Shown in pieces: positions 1 to 6,684 of a stretch of 9,559 nucleotides of DNA. Origin of the DNA: Methanomicrobiales archaeon (lineage in GTDB: Archaea > Halobacteriota > Methanomicrobia > Methanomicrobiales > Methanoculleaceae). A model generated the notes under the pieces. It was not told the origin of the DNA, searched no databases, and saw only the letters and a list, made by a program, of their open reading frames with translations. Every line of letters starts with the position of its first letter. Within the stretch, counting starts at the first letter, position 1. The translations under genes were made by a program, and so were the position numbers. The stretch spans positions 1 through 9,559 of the forward strand of contig JAAZIF010000318.1 of assembly GCA_012510335.1 (NCBI GenBank). The letters run 5' to 3'.

Positions 1-239
1 AACGGTTCGGGGCGCGAGTCGTCCAACCGCTCGTCCTCGCGCCGTTCCCCGTCAGGCAGTGGAAAGAGGTGATGATCGGTGCCGGGAGGGTCATCTGTGT
101 CGAGAACAACGCCACAGGGCAGCTCGCCTGCCTCCTCAGGCAGCAGGGCTTTGATCCCGGCCAACCGGTCCTGAAGTATGACGGGCGGCCGTTTGCGGTT
201 GACGAACTTGAGGCAAGGCTCGCGGAGGTGATTCCATGA
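1..239 (+). CDS. korA: 2-oxoacid:ferredoxin oxidoreductase subunit alpha, C-terminal end (partial)
   Basis: This is the last 78 codons of an alpha subunit of the KorA type; the first complete codon is at position 3 and the TGA stop is at 237-239. The visible part reads VVQPLVLAPFPVRQW, then GAGRVICVENNATGQLA, then a final acidic helix. The 'VENNATGQLA' stretch followed by 'LLRQQGFDPG' is characteristic of the C-terminal domain of 2-oxoacid:ferredoxin oxidoreductase alpha chains. With the beta subunit the enzyme oxidatively decarboxylates a 2-oxoacid to an acyl-CoA while reducing ferredoxin, or runs in reverse to fix CO2. The stop overlaps the beta start (ATGA), so the two are translationally coupled. 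The substrate (2-oxoglutarate, pyruvate or another 2-oxoacid) cannot be told from this fragment; the symbol is used in the family sense. Confidence 0.9.
   Translation, partial: RFGARVVQPLVLAPFPVRQWKEVMIGAGRVICVENNATGQLACLLRQQGFDPGQPVLKYDGRPFAVDELEARLAEVIP
224..231 (+). promoter_or_regulatory. Strong Shine-Dalgarno site for korB inside the end of korA
   Basis: GGAGGTGA matches the complement of the archaeal 16S rRNA 3' end over eight bases. It sits four bases before the ATG at 236, inside the last korA codons. It fixes the korB start and supports coupled expression of the two subunits. Confidence 0.75.
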
Positions 240-1108
240 ATCAGAAACGGCCTGTCGGCGAGCTCATCAGCCCGGCGGAGAACACCTGGTGCCCCGGGTG
301 CGGCAACTTCGCCATGGAGCATATGATGAAGTCGGCCATCGCCGAACTCTCGGAGGAAGAGGGGATACCCATCGAGAACTTCGTCCTCCTCGGCGGTATC
401 GGGTGCCACGGAAAACTGGTCGACTACCTGAACGTCAACAGTTTCTACGGCATCCACGGCCGCTCGATACCGGCAGCCACCGGGATGTGCCTCGCAAACC
501 CGGACCTCCGCGTGATCTGCCACGTCGGCGATGGCGATATCTACGCCGAGGGGCTCAACCACCTCATATTTGCGGCCAAACGGAACAGCGATATCACGGT
601 CATTGTCCACGACAACCGGGTCTACGGCCTGACGACTGGGCAGTACACCCCCACATCCCCCTTCGGGTTTCGCGGCCGCTCTACACCGGGCGGGATCACG
701 GAGCACCCCTTAAACCCGCTTGAGGTTATGCTCGCCGCCGGGGCCACCTACATCGCCCGGGGCTACACGAAGAAGATCCGGCACTTAAAGGATCTCTTTA
801 AGGAGGCGATCATGCATCGGGGGTTCTCGTTCATAGATGTCCTCCAGATCTGCGCGACCTACTTCAACCTGACAGACTACTATAATACCCACGCCTACGA
901 GATGCAGGAAGGCGAGGTCGATACTGGTAGATTCGAGAGCGCTCTTGCGAAGATCCGGGAGTGGGACTACGACCGGGATGCCCCGATAGCGCTCGGGACG
1001 TTCTATTCGGTCGAAAAACCGATCTACGAGGAGGTGTTCCAGGCGCTCACCGCCGGGAGGCCGGACCGGCGGGCGCTCATTCGGGAGGTGATCGAGGGAC
1101 GGCGGTGA
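236..1108 (+). CDS. korB: 2-oxoacid:ferredoxin oxidoreductase subunit beta
   Basis: The 290-residue product has the usual size of a stand-alone beta subunit. Near the N terminus WCPGCGN (residues 18-24) supplies two cysteines (C19, C22); GIGCHGK adds C57 and 'QICATYFN' adds C206. These are the four expected ligands of the [4Fe-4S] cluster in this family. The thiamine diphosphate motif begins at GDGD (98-101) and ends at DNRVYG (126-131), followed by TTGQYTPTSP. The beta chain therefore carries both thiamine diphosphate and the cluster, passing electrons from 2-oxoacid decarboxylation to ferredoxin in the cytoplasm. The start overlaps the alpha stop and has a strong ribosome site. Gamma and delta subunits are not seen downstream; they could lie upstream, or the enzyme could be the two-subunit type. 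Family assignment is very secure; substrate is open. Confidence 0.95.
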   Translation: MNQKRPVGELISPAENTWCPGCGNFAMEHMMKSAIAELSEEEGIPIENFVLLGGIGCHGKLVDYLNVNSFYGIHGRSIPAATGMCLANPDLRVICHVGDGDIYAEGLNHLIFAAKRNSDITVIVHDNRVYGLTTGQYTPTSPFGFRGRSTPGGITEHPLNPLEVMLAAGATYIARGYTKKIRHLKDLFKEAIMHRGFSFIDVLQICATYFNLTDYYNTHAYEMQEGEVDTGRFESALAKIREWDYDRDAPIALGTFYSVEKPIYEEVFQALTAGRPDRRALIREVIEGRR

Positions 1109-1126
1109 CCCCGCAGGAGGTCAACC

Positions 1127-1263
1127 GCCCCGCACTCCCCGGTCGACGTACTCGCCTTCCCGGAGAGCGATGACAGGTTCTTTATCTGCTCCCGGGTCTC
1201 CTGGGTCAATCGGGTTCCTTCGCCCAGCGCCTGCACAACGCGGTTTGTGACATTCGCTTCCTC
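1127..1263 (-). pseudogene. Decayed 3' fragment of a methyl-accepting chemotaxis protein gene
   Basis: On the minus strand this stretch reads EEANVTNRVVQALGEGTRL, then TQETREQIKNLSSLSGKAS, then TSTGECG. It matches the last part of the receptor gene at 3175-4703, which reads EEQANVANRVVQAMGEGTRL and so on. Bases 1141-1263 line up with 3256-3378 without a gap; a hand count gives about 100 of 123 bases identical. Homology fades on both sides: upstream there is no signalling tip or HAMP region, and downstream the expected ending (ELNAMAQDLKGTMERFYF) is replaced by unrelated codons. No start codon belongs to it. It is the relic of a second receptor gene or a partial duplication, lying about 20 bases after the korB stop in the opposite direction. 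Confidence 0.8.
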
Positions 1264-1333
1264 GCCCTGACGCGGGGCCGCAGCATCCCCAGCGGGCGCC
1301 CGTCGTCGCCGAGATCCTGGCGGTGGTGTGATA

Positions 1334-1372
1334 CTTCCCCGGGAAGCGGTAACCCCTCACCCTCTCTTTTTT
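1334..1372 (+). terminator. Possible terminator: short hairpin plus T6 run
   Basis: CTTCCC and GGGAAG around one C (1334-1346) can form a short stem, and a pyrimidine-rich stretch leads to six T residues at 1367-1372. T-rich tracts end transcripts in archaea. It is the first such signal downstream of korB on its strand, but it is about 225 bases after the stop, beyond the receptor relic, so the assignment is tentative. Confidence 0.35.
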
Positions 1373-1690
1373 GCTTCAAAAACGGGCGGTTTCAAGATCA
1401 ATCCAGGGAATCCTGTATTTTCCTGCTTTCAGGCTACCAGATCTACGTGGTCATGTCATTTTACATTTCCGGCAGGAATTACCGGCGAATCCCGGGAACA
1501 GATTGCAGCAGTGCTCCGGGTGTGGGGGTGATCGTCGCCTGAGTCTTATCGGATCGGATCCACTCCTGCTCACATTGTTGGCCGGGGATGGACCGCGACC
1601 AGAACGAAAACGATCAATATCCTGAGATTGGGGCTGCAATCTCTGGACTGAAGAACCCTGGAAGCCCCCGGTAGGAGGAATAGTCGCAAG
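1373..1690. other. Gene-free stretch before the acylphosphatase gene
   Basis: I see no convincing coding sequence or RNA gene here. The short open frames on both strands have no recognisable protein features. The sequence becomes AT-rich only near its right edge, where the promoter of the next gene begins. AGGAGGAAT at 1672-1680 resembles a ribosome site, but no start codon follows at a usable distance. Confidence 0.4.
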
Positions 1691-1696
1691 AAACTA

Positions 1697-1705
1697 TTTA
1701 TATTT
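1697..1705 (+). promoter_or_regulatory. TATA box placed for leaderless transcription of the acylphosphatase gene
   Basis: TTTATATTT lies in an AT-rich patch, with its centre about 26 bases before the ATG at 1726. That is the usual archaeal distance from TATA box to transcription start, so the transcript would begin at or next to the start codon. No Shine-Dalgarno sequence lies between the box and the ATG, which fits a leaderless message. Confidence 0.6.
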
Positions 1706-1725
1706 ACTATTCATACTTATTTCTG

Positions 1726-2433
1726 ATGAGGCGGTTTTCTGCAATCGCGGCAGGGCGGGTTCAGCGGGTTGGATTCCGGGATCAGGTATACAAAGAGACA
1801 TTTGAGAAGGATATATCAGGATACGTAAAGAATCTCGATACCGGCGAGGTCAAGATCGTCGCGGAGGGGAGTGAAAAAGATCTTCTCGCCCTCATCGACA
1901 GGATCAATATCATCCGCTATCCAATTGCAGTCAAATCATTCAACATCGAATGGCAGGAGGCAACTGGAGAGTTCACGAGTTTTGAGATCATCCCGGGGGA
2001 TATCCATCAGGAGATATTTGAGCGGATGGATCTTGCCTGCACAATCATGTACCAGACACTGGAAAATTCTGAAAAGAGTTTAAAGATGCAGGAGCAGATG
2101 CTCGATAAGCAGGATCAGATGCTCGATAAGCAGGATCAGATGCTCGACAAACAGGATCAGATGCTCGACAAACAGGATCAGATGCTCGATAAACAGGATC
2201 AGATGCTCGATAAACAGGATCAGATGCTCGATAAACAGGATCAGATGCTCGATAAACAGGATCAGATGCTCGATAAGCAGGATCAGATGCTCGAGATCGG
2301 GATTGAGACGAAAGAAGAGATTACAGGGCTTCGAAGAGATATCGGAAAGCAACTTGATGAAGAGTTCAAAGAGATCAAAAGGGATCTCGCCTCCATCAAG
2401 GGTGCCCTTGCCCGCGCTGGTATTAATGTCTAA
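1726..2433 (+). CDS. Acylphosphatase-domain protein with long repeat-bearing coiled-coil-like tail
   Basis: Residues 1-90 form an acylphosphatase domain: the phosphate loop reads GRVQRVGFR (10-18) with catalytic Arg18, and GYVKN (32-36) supplies catalytic Asn36. The usual loop is QGVGFR; here the glycine is Arg14. Typical acylphosphatases are about 90 residues and hydrolyse acyl phosphates, but this protein has 235. After the domain come a helical segment (about 93-123), nine exact QMLDKQD heptads (124-186), and a charged helix-like tail (187-235) ending in IKGALARAGINV. The heptads and tail suggest a long helix that oligomerises or binds a partner; this is inference. The gene stands alone, appears leaderless, and looks poorer in GC than its neighbours. 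Catalysis is plausible because both key residues remain, but the true role is unknown. Confidence 0.85.
   Translation: MRRFSAIAAGRVQRVGFRDQVYKETFEKDISGYVKNLDTGEVKIVAEGSEKDLLALIDRINIIRYPIAVKSFNIEWQEATGEFTSFEIIPGDIHQEIFERMDLACTIMYQTLENSEKSLKMQEQMLDKQDQMLDKQDQMLDKQDQMLDKQDQMLDKQDQMLDKQDQMLDKQDQMLDKQDQMLDKQDQMLEIGIETKEEITGLRRDIGKQLDEEFKEIKRDLASIKGALARAGINV
2095..2295 (+). repeat. In-frame 21-bp tandem repeat, nine full units plus a partial tenth
   Basis: Units start at 2095, 2116, 2137, 2158, 2179, 2200, 2221, 2242 and 2263, with a partial unit at 2284. Each encodes QMLDKQD. The units differ only at two synonymous positions (GAT/GAC and AAG/AAA), giving the order A A B B C C C C A. Identical variants lie side by side, as expected from recent tandem duplication. 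Because 21 is a multiple of three, copy-number changes keep the reading frame. Confidence 0.97.
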
Positions 2434-2646
2434 ATCCCAACCGGAATCCTGGCGCATTTTGGTAGTGGCCCGGCATATAGCTGCTGATTAAATCCGGGTG
2501 ATCCGAGCGAACTGCGCTACCGCAACAACTCGTGCTCACATCAAAAGAATCGTGCGGCGGAAGTGTTTCGATAACCAGTTCTTTCATAAGCCACTGCCCG
2601 GGCAACAGCGGTGATAACGTTTCTCTTCCGGAGATGTCCGGCCGGC

Positions 2647-2675
2647 AAAAAAGAGAGAGCCTTCTGGTTACCAGA
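2647..2675 (-). terminator. Probable terminator of cheW
   Basis: Read on the minus strand just after the cheW stop, TCTGGT and ACCAGA arms (2663-2675) can pair. A pyrimidine stretch and six T residues (plus-strand A6 at 2647-2652) follow. This is a good match to a T-tract terminator for the receptor-cheW transcript. Confidence 0.55.
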
Positions 2676-2680
2676 CCACC

Positions 2681-3163
2681 CTACATCCCCTGACCATGCA
2701 TCAGATCCTTTAAGATCTTCTGTATATCGATCCAGATGATGAGGCTTTTATCCCCTTTTCTCTCCCTGTCAAGACCATCGCTGCTTTTCAGCTTGATGAT
2801 CCCCTTCATGTGGGTAGACCCTGAGGCCATCCCCTCCATCTGCTCTATATCGGTCTCCGAGACCGGGATGACACTATGAACATCGTCGACTATGACACCG
2901 ACATTCGACCCGCCGGAGGCCTCGGAGGTGAGGACGATGATCTTCTGTCCCTCTCCTCTCTCCTGCACCGCAAGACCGAGCATCTGGCTGAGGTTCACGA
3001 TGCTCGTGATCTCCCCCCTGAGGTTCATGATCCCCTCAAGGTATGACGGGGCCCTCGGTATCGGCGTGATCGGCATCATCTCGACGATCTCGCGCGCGAG
3101 GTGGATATCGAGGGCGTAGAGAGAGCCCCCGATCTGGAATTCAACAACGCCCACGGTTGCCAT
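2681..3163 (-). CDS. cheW: Chemotaxis coupling protein CheW
   Basis: The 160-residue product is full length for CheW. It begins with the first beta strand (GVVEFQIGGSLYALDI), followed by VREI-like 'AREIVEMMPITPIPRAP'. The family signature YLEGIMNLRGEITSIVNL is at residues 41-58, and a later 'VGVIVDDVHSVIPVSE' belongs to the second barrel. CheW is a cytoplasmic adaptor that links chemoreceptor tips to the kinase CheA, forming the signalling array that controls archaellum rotation. It lies 11 bases after the receptor gene stop on the same strand, so the two were an operon. The frame is intact although the receptor upstream is damaged, so it may serve other receptors. A slight insertion (KLKSSDGLDRERKGDKS) occurs near the C terminus. 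No cheA is in the window. Confidence 0.93.
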   Translation of the reverse strand: MATVGVVEFQIGGSLYALDIHLAREIVEMMPITPIPRAPSYLEGIMNLRGEITSIVNLSQMLGLAVQERGEGQKIIVLTSEASGGSNVGVIVDDVHSVIPVSETDIEQMEGMASGSTHMKGIIKLKSSDGLDRERKGDKSLIIWIDIQKILKDLMHGQGM

Positions 3164-3174
3164 TCACGACATCT

Positions 3175-4703
3175 CTAGAAATAGAACCGCTCCATGGTTC
3201 CCTTGAGATCCTGCGCCATAGCGTTGAGTTCGTGCGTTGCGCTCCCTATCTCCTCGGTCGATGCACTCGCCTCCTCAGAGAGCGATGCCAGGTTCTCCAT
3301 CTGTGCCTGTGTCTCCTGGGTCAGCCGGGTTCCTTCGCCCATAGCCTGGACCACGCGGTTTGCGACGTTCGCCTGCTCCTCTATGGCCCGGGCGATCTCG
3401 CCCATGCTGCTCCCTATAATCTCAGCGCCGTTGACGATCTCCCCGAGTTCTGCGATTGTGGCGTTGACGTTCTCAACCCCGCTCTCGATCTCCGCGTAGA
3501 CCTGCTCCATGTTCCTCGCGGTCTGGTTGCTGTTTGCGAGGATCGATGCTATGAGTTCCTCGATGTTGTGGCTCGCGTTCTTTGATTCGCCGGCGACGAC
3601 CGCAAACCCGTGCCCGTGTTCGCCGGCGCGAGCGGCCTCGATCGCAGCGTTGAGCGCGAGGAGGTTCGTCTGGTTCGCAATGTCGTTGATCAGTTTCACG
3701 ATCTCGCCGATCTCGGCCATCTGCCCGTTGAGCTGGATGATCTCATCCATGCTCTGCCGGGATATCTTCTCGACGACAGCCATCTTATCCCTGGTGGCCT
3801 CACCGAGTTTCAGGCTCCCCCGGCCGGTTTTGACCGTCTCGTTTGTCGCGCCGAGAACCTCCTGCGCGGTTCCGGTTATCTCCTCGTTCGAGGCGGGGAG
3901 GTCGGCGACCTGCCTCTCGACGTTCTCGATCTGAAGGAGAACCTGCTTTGCGAGGTCGGCGCATCTCTGGCCCGTCACCGCCACCTGCTCGGAGGCCTTT
4001 GCGATCTCGCCTGAACTCTTGCTCGTGTCCTCCGTACTGCTCCCGAGCTGCACTATAGCCCCCTGCACCTCCTTGAAGGGGACGATGATGACGTCCAGCA
4101 CCCCGTTGACACCCTCGACGATCTTTCGATACTCGCCCTCGTGTTTCGCTGCATCGGCGCGCATCGAGAGGTCTCCCTTCTGGGCCGCCTGGGTCAGGTA
4201 CACTGCATCAGCGGTGAGGGACTGGAGCGTTCCGAAAGTCCGTATGAACCCGGGGATAATCCGGTCATGTTCGGAACGCCGGCCGATCTTCTGGAACTCG
4301 TCGAGCCGGCTGAGATCGCCGCGACTGAGCATCTCGATGCTATCGGCGATGTAATTGACCCGATCCTGGACCAGGTTGAAGGCCTCAGCGACCTCTGCAA
4401 ATACCCCCCGGTACTGCCCGGATATCCTACCGTGTTGTCGTTGACAGCCATGCGCTGCAGGGCATGGTTTGCCTCTGCAAGCCCGCCGAGGTTGTCGATG
4501 CACTGGTTCAGGCTTACCTTGATCTTATTGTAGTCGCCGTGGTACTCGGCCGTGACCTTATCGGGGAGTTCCCCCCGGCCGAGCTGGTCGATGTAGCCCA
4601 GTGTCATCTCAAACGGGCCGGTAACAGCGTCGAGGACGTCGTTCATGCCTTTGAGGATAGCACGGTACTCCCCTGCATGCTTCGCAGCATCGGCGTGGAG
4701 GTC
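3175..4703 (-). pseudogene. Damaged HAMP-repeat methyl-accepting chemotaxis protein gene (5'-truncated, frameshifted)
   Basis: The minus strand encodes a soluble chemoreceptor. HAMP-like units are marked by ADAAKHAGEYRAI and, about 180 residues later, ADAAKHEGEYRKI, followed by the signalling domain with NQTNLLALNAAIEAARAGEHG near its tip and an ending in FYF. No membrane segment is seen. Three lesions are visible. Receptor-like sequence begins at 4703, but the frame has no ATG, GTG or TTG before the TAA at 4851-4853; the first ATG is internal, at 4646. The frame changes between about 4419 and 4431: NDNTV is in one frame and GQYRGVFAEVAEAF in another. Seven residues are missing after FAVVAGE. 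The longest open piece is 3175-4503. The gene would have fed signals to CheW 11 bases downstream. A sequencing error could explain the frameshift, but not the missing start. Confidence 0.8.
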
Positions 4704-5046
4704 TTTTCTGGTGCTTGAGGGCTCACCGGTAGAGTCTACCTCGGGCCGACCCGTCCTCTCCTTTGAGGTGGCGGGGAAGCTAACTCGCAGAGGTCGCCTG
4801 TGGACGGTCTCGACCGATCCGGCGTGAGGCCAAGGATGGATGCGGAGCGATTATACCCCCGCACCATCGCCGGCAGGGCAAAAACCCGGCTGAAGTATTA
4901 CACTCACCGTGGCATCCGGGCGCTATCGCACCCGGCGCGGTAGCAGAGGCAACCTCTCTCCGCAATCGGCTGCCACCACACCAGAACAGCTCTCATAACT
5001 CCCCGATCTGCCGGTGAATTAACTTAAGTAAATTAATATAATTTTA
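4704..5046. other. Gene-free stretch between receptor relic and MFS gene
   Basis: The left part continues the receptor reading frame on the minus strand to a TAA at 4851-4853, but the residues are no longer receptor-like. An imperfect GC-rich inverted repeat, CCGGG/CCCGG with one internal mismatch, lies at 4916-4935. From about 5010 the sequence turns strongly AT-rich and contains the 8-base palindrome ACTTAAGT at 5022-5029, a possible operator in the promoter region of the downstream gene. I see no RNA gene. Confidence 0.4.
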
Positions 5047-5054
5047 TTTTTATA
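5047..5054 (+). promoter_or_regulatory. Probable TATA box of the MFS-SagB operon
   Basis: TTTTTATA lies in the AT-rich patch 5014-5055, in sharp contrast to the GC-rich surroundings. Transcription would start near 5077, leaving a leader of about 70 bases before the ATG at 5150. The same patch could also have driven the receptor gene on the other strand. Confidence 0.45.
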
Positions 5055-5149
5055 CAACAAGGGCCTGGAAAAAAGCATCTTCCCGGCGGGGGTGATCCCC
5101 GAAGATGAAGAATTCAGAAAAAACCACATGAGACCCACAGGCATGCCGG

Positions 5150-6661
5150 ATGAAAAGGGGAAGGGCATATCCATACGAAACAATGGTCTTTGAGCCAGAA
5201 GATAGCCTGACGGACGAAGAGGTCGCCCGCGGCCTGAAACTCGTCATCAGGGATGGCCTCGCCACCCAGGCTATGGTGACCCTGACTGGAGGTATATTCC
5301 TCGTAGCCTTCGCGCTCCAGCTCGGTGCGTCCAATACCGTCATCGGCCTGCTCGCCTCCATCCCGCCTCTCGCCGAGCTCCTGCAGATGCCCGCCGTCTA
5401 CGTCGTCGACCGGGTGCAGAAGCGGAGACTTGTTGTCGTGGCGGCGTCGTTTGCCGCCCGCCTCTTCTGGATCCCCATCATCCTGATACCGTTCTTCCTA
5501 TCACCGGAGCAGGGGCTATTCGTACTGATCGCCTCGATCGCCCTCTATGCATCATTCTCGGCGATCTCACACTGCGGCTGGAACTCATGGATGCGGGATC
5601 TGATACCCCGGGATCAGCTCGGAGCCTTCTTCTCCCGGCGGCTGACCCTCTCGACGGCGCTCGCGCTCGTTATCAGCCTCATCGCCGGCCTCTTCATAGA
5701 CTCCTGGAATTTCGTCTTCCCGGACCTTGCAGCCTACGGCTACTCCGTCCTCTTCTTCTTCGGGCTAATCGCCGGACTCTTCGGGATTCTGCTCCTCGCC
5801 CGCACACCCGAGCCCCGGATGGCCGAAGATGATGATGAGGACGGCCTGCTCGCTGCCATCGCAAAACCGTTTCGGGATACGAACTTCAAAAATCTCATAA
5901 TCTTCCTCGGTTCATGGAACTTCGCCGTCAACCTAGCGGCACCGTTCTTCACGGTCTACATGCTCCAGAGGATAGGCCTCGATATATCGCTCGTCGTCAT
6001 CCTCGGTGTCCTCAGCCAGGTCATGAACATCGTCTTCTACCGGTCATGGGGCAGGGTATCCGACCGGTTCTCGAACAAATCGGTCCTCTCCGTCAGCGGT
6101 CCGCTCTTTATGCTCACCATATTCGCGTGGATGTTTGTCATGCTCCCCGGTATCTATGCCCTGACCTACCCGCTGCTCATCCTCATCCACATCCTTATGG
6201 GGATATCGCTTGCAGGGGTCTCGCTCGCGTCGGGAAACATCAGCCTTAAACTGGCGCCACAGGGCCAGGCGACCAGCTATCTTGCGGCAAGCACCTTCAC
6301 AAACTCGGTCGCTGCCGGGATTGCCCCTATACTCGGCGGTCTATTCGTGGACTTTTTCGCGGAACGTGAACTGATCTGGACGCTGATCTGGAAAGATCCC
6401 GTGCGGGAACTTGTCTTTGTCACCTTCAACCTCCAGCAGTGGGAGTTCTTCTTCTTCTTCGCATTCTTCCTCGGGCTCTACTCCCTCCACCGCCTGACCG
6501 CGGTGCAGGAGGAGGGAGAGGCAAAAGAGGAGGTGGTCATCGATGAGCTCATCGCGGGGGTGCGGCGGGATATGCGCAACTTCTCCCCTGCCGGCGGCCT
6601 CCGGGATCTGGTTAAGTTCCCCTTCTCGACCACCCGGGGGCGCCGCAGGAAGAAGCGGTAG
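5150..6661 (+). CDS. MFS-type transporter, substrate unknown
   Basis: The 503-residue product has twelve likely membrane helices in two groups of six. They are separated by a cytoplasmic link that is very acidic (MAEDDDEDG) and followed by AIAKPF. A motif-A-like loop between helices 2 and 3 reads DRVQKRR, as in the major facilitator superfamily; the equivalent loop in the second half reads GRVSDRFSNKS. The N terminus is a 40-residue hydrophilic arm (FEPEDSLTDEEVARGLK) and the C terminus is strongly basic (RGRRRKKR). The start at 5150 is the most upstream in frame, since a TGA at 5129-5131 blocks extension, but no clear ribosome site precedes it; ATG at 5183 is an alternative. The SagB-like gene follows 23 bases after the stop, so the two are probably co-transcribed. 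The substrate cannot be read from the sequence. Confidence 0.88.
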   Translation: MKRGRAYPYETMVFEPEDSLTDEEVARGLKLVIRDGLATQAMVTLTGGIFLVAFALQLGASNTVIGLLASIPPLAELLQMPAVYVVDRVQKRRLVVVAASFAARLFWIPIILIPFFLSPEQGLFVLIASIALYASFSAISHCGWNSWMRDLIPRDQLGAFFSRRLTLSTALALVISLIAGLFIDSWNFVFPDLAAYGYSVLFFFGLIAGLFGILLLARTPEPRMAEDDDEDGLLAAIAKPFRDTNFKNLIIFLGSWNFAVNLAAPFFTVYMLQRIGLDISLVVILGVLSQVMNIVFYRSWGRVSDRFSNKSVLSVSGPLFMLTIFAWMFVMLPGIYALTYPLLILIHILMGISLAGVSLASGNISLKLAPQGQATSYLAASTFTNSVAAGIAPILGGLFVDFFAERELIWTLIWKDPVRELVFVTFNLQQWEFFFFFAFFLGLYSLHRLTAVQEEGEAKEEVVIDELIAGVRRDMRNFSPAGGLRDLVKFPFSTTRGRRRKKR

Positions 6662-6684
6662 CGGGTGGGTGCTCCGATACCTTC

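Noticed and set aside
289..723. Overlapping plus-strand frame inside korB, rich in Arg and Pro
   Set aside because: A shifted-frame shadow of korB; korB has all cofactor motifs.
2095..2295. CRISPR-like array
   Set aside because: The 21-bp units are directly adjacent with no spacers, and they are in frame within a protein.
2080..2457. Minus-strand open frame encoding a repeated hydrophobic EHLILFI-type peptide
   Set aside because: It is the mirror of the 21-bp repeat inside the acylphosphatase gene; length and hydrophobicity follow from the repeat, and the plus-strand frame has a recognisable domain and a promoter.
2461..2560. Possible tRNA-like sequence on the minus strand (GTAGCGCAGTTCGCTCGG)
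   Set aside because: Resembles a D-arm region only; no acceptor stem, anticodon arm or T-arm could be paired.
3194..4718. Several plus-strand open frames opposite the receptor gene
   Set aside because: They are antisense shadows of GC-rich coding sequence with no domain features, while the minus strand gives clear receptor motifs.
4916..4935. Inverted repeat as a terminator
   Set aside because: The stem has a mismatch and no T tract follows on either strand, and no gene ends nearby.
4780..4965. Short minus-strand open frame between the receptor relic and the MFS gene
   Set aside because: No family resemblance, no ribosome site, and composition typical of chance frames in GC-rich DNA.
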